From contig WSXU01000002.1 of the NCBI GenBank assembly GCA_009773455.1, positions 248,001 through 312,000 on the forward strand: a stretch of 64,000 bases of DNA, in the 5' to 3' direction. The notes under the pieces are model-generated. The model did not search any database and was not told where the DNA came from. It worked only from the letters and a program-made list of their open reading frames with translations. Positions 32,914 through 40,974 of the stretch are shown one piece after another (within the stretch, counting starts at the first letter, position 1; each line of letters starts with the position of its first letter). The stretch is from Bacteroidota bacterium (GTDB lineage Bacteria; Bacteroidota; Bacteroidia; Bacteroidales; Lentimicrobiaceae). The position numbers were made by a program, and so were the translations under genes.

Positions 32914-35121
32914 TTAATTCACAGTTTCTGTTTCCGATGGTGCCTTCACCGTTTCAGTGGCAGGCTTAACCCTTTCTTTAGGGGCAATTGTCAGTTCTTT
33001 GATAATATTTCCGGCCCCTGCAAATTTATCTATGATAAAGAGCACATACCTGATATCGACACTGATGGTGCGCTGTAATTCCGGTTCAAATGCGATATCA
33101 CCACTCATGGCTTCCCAGTTTCCGTCAAAAGCAAGTCCAATCAGCTCACCATTGCCATTCAATACCGGGCTCCCGGAGTTGCCGCCGGTAATATCGGTGG
33201 TAGAAAGAAAAGCAACAGGCATTTCACCATTCACCCCATAATCACCGAAATCCTTCTTTTCGTAAAGTTCTTTCAGCCTTGCAGGAACAACAAACTCCCA
33301 GTTATCGGGATCTTCTTTTTCCATGATGCCTTTCATAGTTGTGTAATATCTGTAATGGACGGCATCGGCCGGGTAATAATCCAGAATCTTACCATAAGTC
33401 AGACGCATGGTTGAATTGGCATTGGGATAAAACTTCCGGTCGGGTTGCATTTCGCGCAAACCGGCTACAAAGAGCCTGTTTCCCCTGTCAACCATTTCAT
33501 TCGGAACATCCATCATTTTCTGGTTTTCCCTGTATTTTTCAATCATCATCTTCATGAGGTTGTAAGCAGGGTCTTTTTCAAGCACTTTCAGCGACGGCTT
33601 GTTGATGAAAGCATCAACTTTTGCTTTATCCGCAAAAATTGACTTTTTAAAGATGTTGGCGCCGATCTTACCAAAGTCGTTTTTGTTTTTCGCAACCATC
33701 TCTCTGAAAGCGGCCGGTTGCTGATCTGCCGGAACATTTTCATAATACATTTCCAGCATTGCAATTAAAAGCTTCAGGTCGGTAGGTGTATTGTAATTCT
33801 TAAAGTGTTTATCCACACTTTTTCTGAGGTTCTCCTGAAGACGGGTCATTTTTTCAGCTGAGGGTTGCTCCGCTTTCAGCTCAGTGGCCAGTGATGAAAA
33901 AGACTGGGCAAGTGTCATAATCTCTGCTCCCCTGACAATCGACTCAACAAAATACCAGCGCTGGAGTGTATATTCCCCGATTGTCCTGTAGGCCGATTCG
34001 ATATCACTGAGTGCAGACCCGTATTTTTCCTTGCGGGAAGCATCGCCATTCATCCAGTTTGTAAAATCAGTTTCGATTTTCTGTTTATCATCAAGAACTT
34101 TCAATTTTTTCAAACCCCGTGTCTGACCAATGAAATACTTCCAGTAATTCGAAATCTGAGCATATTTCGAAGCATATTTGATACTCACTTCACGGTCAGC
34201 ATCCATATCCTGACGCATAATGCCCAGTTTTTTCTCACGAATCTTAACAATGGCAGGATTGCTGGTTTCAATGGCCAGTTTTACACCCCATGAGGTCAGG
34301 TAACGGTCGGTACTGCCGGGATAACCCATAATCATGGCAAAATCTCCTTTTTCATACCCGCTGATTGAAACCGGGAGGTGGTGTTTGGGTTTTAAAGGAA
34401 CATTACTTTTTGAAATATCTGCCGGTTTGCCATCGGCATCAGCATAAACCCTGAACAGAGAAAAATCACCGGTATGTCGGGGCCACATCCAGTTATCGGT
34501 ATCGGCTCCGAATTTACCTATAGATGAAGGGGGCGCTCCAACAAGCCTGACATCGCGAAAAACCTCGTAAACAAACAGGTAGAATTCATTACCGTTATAG
34601 AAACTGGCAACCCTGGCTTCATAACCGGTCCCCTTCGTAGCATCATTCTGAATGGTCTTCGATAATTCGGCAATTTTAGCATTGCGGTCAACTTCGGTCA
34701 TCTTATCGGTAAGCTGGGCCAGAATCGTCTGGGATACATCCTCAATCCTGACAAGAAAACGGGCTGTAAGACCTTCATTGGGTAACTCCTCATTCATATT
34801 CATTGCCCAGAATCCATCGGCCAGGTAGTCATGATCGATGGTACTGTGTGATTGAATCGAGCCATAGCCACAATGATGATTGGTCAATACAAGTCCCTGG
34901 TTGCTGATCAGTTCACCGGTACAACCATTGCCAAACTGAATGATGGCATCTTTAAGGCTTGAATGATTTACACTGTAGATTTCTTCCGGTGTAAGTTTCA
35001 GCCCTTCTTTCTGCATATCAACATAATTGAGCCGCTCAATAAACAGAGGCAGCCACATACCTTCATCGGCCTTTGAAAAGCCGGCAGCCAGAACAAAAAA
35101 CAAAATCAGTATTTTTTTCAT
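32914..35121 (-). CDS. S46 family dipeptidyl-peptidase, DPP7 type (second copy)
   Basis: 735 residues with signal peptide (KKILILFFVLAAGFSKA). Catalytic His in TNHHCGYG, Asp in DTDNWMWPRH, Ser649 in GGNSGSPV. Residue +18 is Gly667 in AFDGNWEAMSGD, so hydrophobic P1 specificity (DPP7-like) is predicted, as for the paralogue at 17768. Compared with that copy it has a Pro/Glu/Thr-rich tail of about 20 residues (RVKPATETVKAPSETETVN). It follows manC by 24 bases and ends the minus-strand operon at a strong terminator. Confidence 0.93.
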   Translation of the reverse strand: MKKILILFFVLAAGFSKADEGMWLPLFIERLNYVDMQKEGLKLTPEEIYSVNHSSLKDAIIQFGNGCTGELISNQGLVLTNHHCGYGSIQSHSTIDHDYLADGFWAMNMNEELPNEGLTARFLVRIEDVSQTILAQLTDKMTEVDRNAKIAELSKTIQNDATKGTGYEARVASFYNGNEFYLFVYEVFRDVRLVGAPPSSIGKFGADTDNWMWPRHTGDFSLFRVYADADGKPADISKSNVPLKPKHHLPVSISGYEKGDFAMIMGYPGSTDRYLTSWGVKLAIETSNPAIVKIREKKLGIMRQDMDADREVSIKYASKYAQISNYWKYFIGQTRGLKKLKVLDDKQKIETDFTNWMNGDASRKEKYGSALSDIESAYRTIGEYTLQRWYFVESIVRGAEIMTLAQSFSSLATELKAEQPSAEKMTRLQENLRKSVDKHFKNYNTPTDLKLLIAMLEMYYENVPADQQPAAFREMVAKNKNDFGKIGANIFKKSIFADKAKVDAFINKPSLKVLEKDPAYNLMKMMIEKYRENQKMMDVPNEMVDRGNRLFVAGLREMQPDRKFYPNANSTMRLTYGKILDYYPADAVHYRYYTTMKGIMEKEDPDNWEFVVPARLKELYEKKDFGDYGVNGEMPVAFLSTTDITGGNSGSPVLNGNGELIGLAFDGNWEAMSGDIAFEPELQRTISVDIRYVLFIIDKFAGAGNIIKELTIAPKERVKPATETVKAPSETETVN

Positions 35122-35145
35122 TTTACAATTGGTATTGGTTCTTAT

Positions 35146-36237
35146 TTACACGTATTTTTCTCCTTTTTCAATCATCACATCATTCACAAACTGGCGAATC
35201 TGCTGTTCATCTCCCTTGCGGCAAACCAGGAGTATTCCTTCATCTTCCACCACGATGTAATCGTCAAGTCCCTGAAGCACAACAAGTTTCTCTTTCGGCA
35301 TATTCACTATGCAGTTCCTGCTGTCATACATCAAAACATTCTGACCAACTATAGCATTGGCATTTTCATCCTTAATCCTTGTATCGTAAAGCGAACCCCA
35401 GGTGCCAAGATCACTCCATCCAAAATCAGAAGACAGTACATATACATCTTCTGCTTTCTCCATTATGCCGTAGTCGATGGATATACTTTTGCATACCGAA
35501 TAGGTTTGCCTGATAAAAGCGTCCTCCGATGCAGTCCCGTATTTCCCGGTGCCTTCCCTGAACAACTGATCAATCTCGGGAAGATACTTCTCGAATGCAG
35601 CCATGATGGTTTTAAGCTTCCAGATAAATATGCCGGAATTCCACAGAAAATCTCCGCTGGCCAGAAATTCTCTGGCCATTTCAAGCTGGGGCTTTTCAGT
35701 AAAGGTTTTTACTTTCTTTATTCTGGAATCTGATTTGCAGGTTATGCCTTCGTCAAACTGGATGTATCCGTATCCGGTATCGGGCCTGCTGGGCTGAATA
35801 CCAAGGGTAAGCAGCCAGTTGTTCTTCTCTGAAGCATCCAGCGCAGCAGTAATAACCTCGGTAAAAATGTCTTCTTTCAGGATGATGTGATCTGAGGGGG
35901 CCACCACCACATTTGCTTCCGGATTTTCGCGCAGAATACGGTAATTGGCATAAGCTATGCAAGGAGCGGTATTCCGGCGTGACGGTTCACATAGCACCTG
36001 CGATTCTCTGATGGCTGGTAACTGCTCAAGTACCTGTTTCTTATATATTTCGTTCGTAACAATATATATATTCTCTGCCGGGCACACCTTGCGGAACCTG
36101 TTAAACGTAGACTGAATAAGGGTTTCACCGGTACCAAGAATATCGATGAACTGTTTCGGATGGTTCTGACGGCTCATGGGCCAGAATCGGGCACCAATGC
36201 CACCGGCCATGATTATACAATAGTTGTTTTTATTCAT
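35146..36237 (-). CDS. manC: Mannose-1-phosphate guanylyltransferase
   Basis: 363 residues. Nucleotidyltransferase signature GGIGARFWPMSR near the N-terminus, followed by HPKQF; later VAPSDH and TFTEKP match GDP-mannose pyrophosphorylases. It has only the catalytic domain, without the fused isomerase domain of bifunctional ManC/AlgA. It makes GDP-mannose from mannose-1-phosphate and GTP for glycan synthesis. A class I mannose-6-phosphate isomerase is encoded separately at 59016-60008. It lies between sprT-like and S46 genes in one apparent operon. Confidence 0.93.
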   Translation of the reverse strand: MNKNNYCIIMAGGIGARFWPMSRQNHPKQFIDILGTGETLIQSTFNRFRKVCPAENIYIVTNEIYKKQVLEQLPAIRESQVLCEPSRRNTAPCIAYANYRILRENPEANVVVAPSDHIILKEDIFTEVITAALDASEKNNWLLTLGIQPSRPDTGYGYIQFDEGITCKSDSRIKKVKTFTEKPQLEMAREFLASGDFLWNSGIFIWKLKTIMAAFEKYLPEIDQLFREGTGKYGTASEDAFIRQTYSVCKSISIDYGIMEKAEDVYVLSSDFGWSDLGTWGSLYDTRIKDENANAIVGQNVLMYDSRNCIVNMPKEKLVVLQGLDDYIVVEDEGILLVCRKGDEQQIRQFVNDVMIEKGEKYV

Positions 36238-36303
36238 TGGATGCTATATTGGTTTCAGTTATCATGTGTATGTTCGGATGTTAATGTACTAAACCCTATA
36301 TGG

Positions 36304-36933
36304 TTATGTAACACTACTGTCAACCTGAAGAATTTCAGCCAGAGGACTGAAAAGGTAGATCCGCTTATTATTCAGGCAAACACAACGGAAACGCTTTCTG
36401 AGCTTAATACCCCGTCTGAATACACGACCATCAGGAAGGGCGAAGAGGGCTTCTTCAGGCAGGTCGCTGATCAGTGTTTTACCGGTAGCAACATCATATT
36501 GACGAAGTGCACCGGCCAGATGAATATCCGAAGTACTGGAAGCTGCCGGGTTTTTAAGATAAGCCGCAAACGGTTGCCTGATATCGTCGGGTAAAAGTCC
36601 CGGTTTAAGAAACGGAGCAGCCAGCAGGCGGTATGTTTGCTTCCATTGCTCCCCATGAGGTTTTATTCTTCCCGCTTTCGACAAAAACAACTCAGCATGG
36701 GCCATTTCATGAATAAGTGTAATCAGAAAACTGTATGGATTCAGATCATGGTTCACCGAAATGCGGGGATAAGCCACCTGACTTCCTCCCCGGAAATCAC
36801 CCAGCTTCGAACGCCTGTTACGGGTAATACGCAGAATAACCCGGTGGTTTCCAAACCACTCAGCTACCGGCTCTGCGCACCCTACAGGCAGATATTCAGT
36901 AAGTATATCATTCAGTGTTTTACCGCGGATCAT
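36304..36933 (-). CDS. SprT-like zinc metallopeptidase domain protein
   Basis: 209 residues. The SprT motif HEMAH (His75-His79) is followed by HGEQWKQTYRLLAAPFL, as in SprT/Spartan-like proteins. No signal peptide, hence cytoplasmic. The C-terminal half contains a possible ligand-poor beta domain (DGRVFRRGIKLRKRFRCVCL). The eukaryotic relative Spartan removes DNA-protein crosslinks; the bacterial role is uncertain. Its start overlaps the end of the small lipoprotein gene upstream by 14 bases. Confidence 0.87.
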   Translation of the reverse strand: MIRGKTLNDILTEYLPVGCAEPVAEWFGNHRVILRITRNRRSKLGDFRGGSQVAYPRISVNHDLNPYSFLITLIHEMAHAELFLSKAGRIKPHGEQWKQTYRLLAAPFLKPGLLPDDIRQPFAAYLKNPAASSTSDIHLAGALRQYDVATGKTLISDLPEEALFALPDGRVFRRGIKLRKRFRCVCLNNKRIYLFSPLAEILQVDSSVT

Positions 36934-37105
36934 TCAGGCTTAGCATTGACTTATTGTCCCTTACCTTATTGTAACAACCGCAATCGCGGGATCGTTTCGC
37001 AGATTTATATTTATTCTGCTTGTAGGGGGGTGTGGAGCAGGATGCTGAAATGAATATTAATGTGAAGGCAATCAGTGTTAGCCTCAATGATATCATCGCT
37101 TTCAT
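36920..37105 (-). CDS. Small lipoprotein, unknown function
   Basis: 61 residues. Signal peptide with lipobox SASC (ISLRLTLIAFTLIFISASC), then a basic, polar stretch (STPPYKQNKYKSAKRSRDCGC) with a CxC-like pair. A consensus -7 element lies at the right distance upstream (37144-37137 on the minus strand), and the reading frame overlaps the SprT start, both of which support a real gene. Function not recognised. Confidence 0.65.
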   Translation of the reverse strand: MKAMISLRLTLIAFTLIFISASCSTPPYKQNKYKSAKRSRDCGCYNKVRDNKSMLSLNDPR

Positions 37106-37136
37106 TCTGAGGTTGATTTTTAGGTTTTTAGAACTC

Positions 37137-37169
37137 CAAAAATAGTAAAAATGACAGGTATAGTTTCAA
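37137..37169 (-). promoter_or_regulatory. Promoter of small lipoprotein-SprT-ManC-DPP7 operon
   Basis: On the minus strand: TTG (37169-37167), 22-base spacer, TATTTTTG (37144-37137). Predicted start near 37131. Confidence 0.55.
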
Positions 37170-37229
37170 TAATATGAAATTAAAAGAGGTTTCATTCCGG
37201 CGGTTGCAGGTATTTGCTGAAAAACCTGC

Positions 37230-37246
37230 TTTAAAGTATAATTACA
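37230..37246 (+). promoter_or_regulatory. Near-palindromic 17-mer, copy 1
   Basis: TTTAAAGTATAATTACA, 15 of 17 bases identical to copy 2 located exactly 80 bases downstream; both upstream of gene 37421. Confidence 0.45.
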
Positions 37247-37309
37247 CAGCAAATTTTCCAGCTATCGGGTACATAAATTAGTATAAATACCCATTGATAT
37301 TCGCAAATC

Positions 37310-37326
37310 TGTAAAGTATATTTACA
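37310..37326 (+). promoter_or_regulatory. Palindromic 17-mer, copy 2
   Basis: TGTAAA-GTATA-TTTACA, perfect 6-bp inverted repeat with 5-base spacer, 95 bases before the lipoprotein ATG. The rest of this 315-base gap is AT-rich with no gene recognised. Confidence 0.5.
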
Positions 37327-37420
37327 AGTTGTTTACGTAATCTCCGGTTTCCCCAAAACTATAGATTTTTTAACAAAAAGAAAGATTCAATCATTTAACA
37401 GTAACCCAAAATCAGACGAC

Positions 37421-38473
37421 ATGAGAAAACAATTCAGCAATCTAATTTTACTTCTGATGGCAGTTCCCCTACTGCTGATCAGTTGTGCAAAAAACGAAAC
37501 AGGCGACAAGCCGGTAGTTCCCAATGGAGCGGAAGATAGTCAGTTTAAAACAGACATCATCTACTGTGGAAGCCCGGTTGTTGCACCAATGATTGATTTT
37601 GAGCAAACAATGTCTCCGGCTACCATTTCCATCGGTAACGATCAGACCAGCCTTCTGATAAAATACCAGCTCGACAACCCGGAATGGTACATTTATCATG
37701 CAGCCTTGTTTGTAGGGACTGAAGAACAATTGCTGACCGGTGGGACAAGCGGACCTTATGCTGAATCAATTAACCCTGATGGCACAGGCCATTTCTTCCC
37801 CTGGCGGTTCCCCTTACAGTCATATCATTCAGCAACCGCAAATGTTAACTACAAAGAATATCTGTTTGACCTGACGACTTTGCCTGAGTGCTTTATCGTT
37901 GTTGCACAGATTCAGATCCGCAATGCAGCAGGCGAAAGGGCTTATCTGTGGGGCAAGAGCGCCCTGAAAACACCGGGCTTCTATATCAATTACTGCGTGC
38001 AGGAATGTCCTCCTCCACCACCACCTCCTCCTTTGGGCGGCTGTGAAACCGGCTATGCTTATGGCTTGTCATACGCCAACTGCTTCCTGACTATTCCCGG
38101 GGTAAATTCAAACAACTGGGGCTGGTCAAACGGATTGCTGGGACCCGGAAATTATACCTGGCCAATGTATGCAGGCGCAGGGCAGTGCAACATAGGAAAC
38201 GGAATAAATGTCGGAACACTAACCGTGAATTATACACCACCTACAGCCACGGTAACCTATACTGTGCTTGACGGTTATGTTCTGAATGCTACCCATTTGT
38301 ATGTGGGCAACCGGATATTGCCAATGAAAAACGGAAGGTATACTACCGCTCCGGGGCAGTTCCCGTATAAACATGAAAACCTGAATGGAGTATCCACCGA
38401 CACATATACAATCACCGGCCTCTCCGGAAGTATTTATGTTGCTGCCCATTCGGAAGTATGTGATGATATCTGA
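37421..38473 (+). CDS. Lipoprotein of unknown function with polyproline linker
   Basis: 350 residues, not recognised. Signal peptide with lipobox LISC. Two parts are joined by a CPPPPPPPPLGGC linker (about 201-213): an N-terminal beta-rich domain with a Cys pair region (YCGSPV ... YCVQEC) and a C-terminal Gly/Tyr/Asn-rich domain (GYAYGLSYANC, NNWGWSNGLLGPGNYTWPMYAGAGQC). The latter repeats beta-strand patterns common in secreted Bacteroidetes proteins. Single gene with a strong terminator and paired palindromes upstream. Role unknown, probably envelope associated. Confidence 0.72.
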   Translation: MRKQFSNLILLLMAVPLLLISCAKNETGDKPVVPNGAEDSQFKTDIIYCGSPVVAPMIDFEQTMSPATISIGNDQTSLLIKYQLDNPEWYIYHAALFVGTEEQLLTGGTSGPYAESINPDGTGHFFPWRFPLQSYHSATANVNYKEYLFDLTTLPECFIVVAQIQIRNAAGERAYLWGKSALKTPGFYINYCVQECPPPPPPPPLGGCETGYAYGLSYANCFLTIPGVNSNNWGWSNGLLGPGNYTWPMYAGAGQCNIGNGINVGTLTVNYTPPTATVTYTVLDGYVLNATHLYVGNRILPMKNGRYTTAPGQFPYKHENLNGVSTDTYTITGLSGSIYVAAHSEVCDDI

Positions 38474-38493
38474 TCAGATTAACTGATCACCAT

Positions 38494-38529
38494 AGAGGCA
38501 GGTTCACTAGAGCCTGCCTCTTTTTTTTT
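38494..38529 (+). terminator. Rho-independent terminator after gene 37421
   Basis: AGAGGCAGG (38494-38502) pairs with CCTGCCTCT (38513-38521), 10-base loop, followed by T8. Confidence 0.92.
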
Positions 38530-38689
38530 GAATTTCCACATCATCATGAATCGCTAATTCGCTGATTCATTTGTATTGACCGGATCTGATTTAAAAACAA
38601 AATAACTTAGGTTGGTTCAGAAAGATTTTTATCCGGCAGGGGATCTCATGGCAAAAGTTATAAGAAAATCCGGTTTTGGCACCAGCAGA

Positions 38690-38713
38690 TTATGCAACCA
38701 AAATATTGCATAA
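38690..38713 (+). promoter_or_regulatory. Inverted repeat upstream of mlaE
   Basis: TTATGCAA-N8-TTGCATAA, perfect 8-bp arms, 22 bases before the GTG start. Could be an operator or a 5'-UTR hairpin. Confidence 0.5.
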
Positions 38714-38734
38714 ATTAGCAGAAATGTTTCGACC

Positions 38735-39481
38735 GTGATCAGAGGATTTCTTTTTCAGCTTGGACGCTATATTCTGCTCATCCGGCAGGTTTTCAAAAGG
38801 CCTGAAAAACAGTCTATTTACTTCAGGCAGATAATGATTGAGATGGAGAACCTCGGCCTCGACTCACTTGGAATCGTTGCCTTTATTTCTGTTTTCATGG
38901 GTGCTGTCCTGTGCATCCAGATGGCTTTCAATGTTGACACCCCGCTAATCCCGCTTTATACCATAGGTTTTGCTACCCGGCAAAGTGTGGTTCTGGAATT
39001 TTCACCTACCATCATCAGCCTGATCCTTGCAGGAAAAGTTGGTTCACGAATTTCATCTGAAATAGGGACCATGCGTGTTACCGAACAGATTGATGCCCTT
39101 GAAATCATCGGAATAAACCCGGCTACATATCTGATTTTTCCTAAAATTGTGGCCAGCATGTTCATTAATCCGATCCTGATCATGATGAGTATGATACTCG
39201 CTGTATTCGGTGGCTGGCTAGCCGGTTCGCTTACCGGACTGGTACCCAGTAGTGAATACATATACGGTATTAAAGCCTTCTTTGAAGTATACGACATCTA
39301 TTATGCGCTCATAAAAGCAGTGGTATTTGCCTTCCTGATCGTTTCCATATCCGGTTATCATGGGTTCTATACCAAGGGTGGTGCGCTGGAAGTCGGTGCA
39401 GCCAGTACCAAAGGCGTAGTGCACAGCAGTATGGCCATCATCGTGTTCAACCTGATTCTCACCAAAATACTGCTTGCATGA
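38735..39481 (+). CDS. mlaE: MlaE-family ABC permease (phospholipid transport)
   Basis: 248 residues with a GTG start; an ATG 12 bases upstream is out of use because its frame stops after four codons. Five to six hydrophobic helices and the MlaE signature GSRISSEIGTMRVTEQIDALEIIGINPATYL. MlaE with MlaF moves phospholipids between inner and outer membranes with an MlaD/MCE protein; no MCE gene is in this window. The stop overlaps the ATG of mlaF (ATGA). Confidence 0.93.
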   Translation: MIRGFLFQLGRYILLIRQVFKRPEKQSIYFRQIMIEMENLGLDSLGIVAFISVFMGAVLCIQMAFNVDTPLIPLYTIGFATRQSVVLEFSPTIISLILAGKVGSRISSEIGTMRVTEQIDALEIIGINPATYLIFPKIVASMFINPILIMMSMILAVFGGWLAGSLTGLVPSSEYIYGIKAFFEVYDIYYALIKAVVFAFLIVSISGYHGFYTKGGALEVGAASTKGVVHSSMAIIVFNLILTKILLA

Positions 39482-40227
39482 TCGAAGCCAGTAATGTTTC
39501 CAAATCATTTGGCGACCATCTTGTACTGGATGGGATATCGGTGAAATTCGAAACCGGTAAATGCAATCTGATCATCGGACAAAGCGGATCCGGGAAAACA
39601 GTACTCATGAAATGTATGGTTGGCCTTTATGAGATCGACAGCGGAAAGGTGATGTACGATGATCGGGTATTTTCGCGCATGTCGTTCGACGAAATGAAGC
39701 TAATCAGGCAGGAATTGGGGATGCTCTTCCAGGGAGGTGCATTGTTCGATTCCATGACTGTAGAAGAGAATATTATTTTCCCGCTTTCTATGTTTACCAA
39801 CCAGTCCCCGGAACAAAAACGGGACAGGGCCAATTTTTGCCTTTCGAGGGTTAAACTTGAAAATGTAAACAAACTCTATCCCTCCGAACTCAGTGGAGGA
39901 ATGAAAAAAAGGGTCGCCATTGCCAGGGCTATAGGGATGAACCCAAAGTACTTGTTCTGTGACGAGCCCAATTCAGGCCTTGACCCCCATACGGCCAATG
40001 TAATTGATAACCTGATCAGTGAACTGACACAGGAATACAACATGACCACCGTGATCAATACACATGATATGAATTCAGTGATTGAGATCGGTGATAAAAT
40101 CGCCTTCATTCATAAAGGGAAACTCTGGTGGGAGGGAGATAAGGATACTATTCTGAAAAGCGATAATGAGGTTTTGAATGAATTCGTTTTTGCCACTGAA
40201 CTCACCCGGAAGTTGAAGCAGAAATAA
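39478..40227 (+). CDS. mlaF: MlaF-family ABC transporter ATPase
   Basis: 249 residues. Walker A GQSGSGKT (34-41), signature LSGGMKKR (138-145), Walker B LFCDEPNSGLDP (Asp162-Glu163), switch His in VINTHDMNSV. LSGGMxKR and the P(N)SGLDP loop are typical of Mla/Ttg2A ATPases. Coupled by a four-base overlap to mlaE, and followed 10 bases later by a CvpA-family gene, forming a three-gene operon. Confidence 0.93.
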   Translation: MIEASNVSKSFGDHLVLDGISVKFETGKCNLIIGQSGSGKTVLMKCMVGLYEIDSGKVMYDDRVFSRMSFDEMKLIRQELGMLFQGGALFDSMTVEENIIFPLSMFTNQSPEQKRDRANFCLSRVKLENVNKLYPSELSGGMKKRVAIARAIGMNPKYLFCDEPNSGLDPHTANVIDNLISELTQEYNMTTVINTHDMNSVIEIGDKIAFIHKGKLWWEGDKDTILKSDNEVLNEFVFATELTRKLKQK

Positions 40228-40237
40228 TCGAAATTAC

Positions 40238-40765
40238 ATGAATTATATTGACCTTATCATTCTGATTTTTTGCATTCTATCAGCCATAAAGGGATTTTCA
40301 AAGGGGTTGGTGATTGGATTGGCATCCCTGGCCGGTCTGGTATTGGGCATCCTTTTCTCACTCCGGTATGCCGGCCGCCTGGAAATCATCCTTGAACAGA
40401 TATCCGGGAGTCATTCTGAATTTCTCCTTGTTGCCGCTTACATCATTTGCTTTGCTTTGGTTGTGCTTTTTGTCAACCTGATAGGCAAATCCATTGAGAA
40501 AGTGGTGGAAATTGCCGCTTTGGGCATTGTAAACCGAATGGCCGGCGCTGCATTTGGGATTCTGAAAGCGCTTTTTGTCTTTTCCGCAATTATTTACCTG
40601 TTGAAGATTGCCGATCCCGGAAATCACCTGATTAAAAAGGAAACCAGTCAGAAATCCTTCCTCTACAGGCAACTTGAATATGTACTACCCTCATCGCTGC
40701 CATTCCTGAAAAGTCAGCTTGAAAAAATCAATCAGGAATTTGAAAACCAGGCAAATACCGAATAA
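40238..40765 (+). CDS. CvpA family membrane protein
   Basis: 175 residues with four hydrophobic segments (about 3-20, 25-45, 62-85, 100-120). The start NYIDLIILIFCILSAIKGFSKGL matches the CvpA family (colicin V production), whose Bacteroidetes members are widespread and of uncertain role in envelope maintenance or purine-linked traits. Adjacent to mlaEF, which suggests an envelope role. Confidence 0.87.
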   Translation: MNYIDLIILIFCILSAIKGFSKGLVIGLASLAGLVLGILFSLRYAGRLEIILEQISGSHSEFLLVAAYIICFALVVLFVNLIGKSIEKVVEIAALGIVNRMAGAAFGILKALFVFSAIIYLLKIADPGNHLIKKETSQKSFLYRQLEYVLPSSLPFLKSQLEKINQEFENQANTE

Positions 40766-40924
40766 TATCAAGTACTCTGGATCTTCTCCCTTTCACCCCA
40801 TGAGACCGCCACTCGCCAACCAGGGACGATTTGCCGATGACTGATCTGTTTCATTGATCATTTATTCTGCCATAACCAATGGTTTTGGCCGTTTCGGTAC
40901 ATTACATGATGTTATGGAGCTATT

Positions 40925-40956
40925 TTTGCAACATTATTTGTTGATGATTATTTTTG
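40925..40956 (+). promoter_or_regulatory. Promoter of hybrid histidine kinase gene
   Basis: TTTG (40925-40928), 20-base spacer, TATTTTTG (40949-40956). It rules out the TTG start at 40954 and supports ATG 40975. Confidence 0.72.
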
Positions 40957-40974
40957 ATTTTTCAATCAATTCCT

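Noticed and set aside
36160-36594. Plus-strand frame opposite sprT and manC
   Set aside because: Overlaps two well-supported minus-strand genes and has no recognisable domain.
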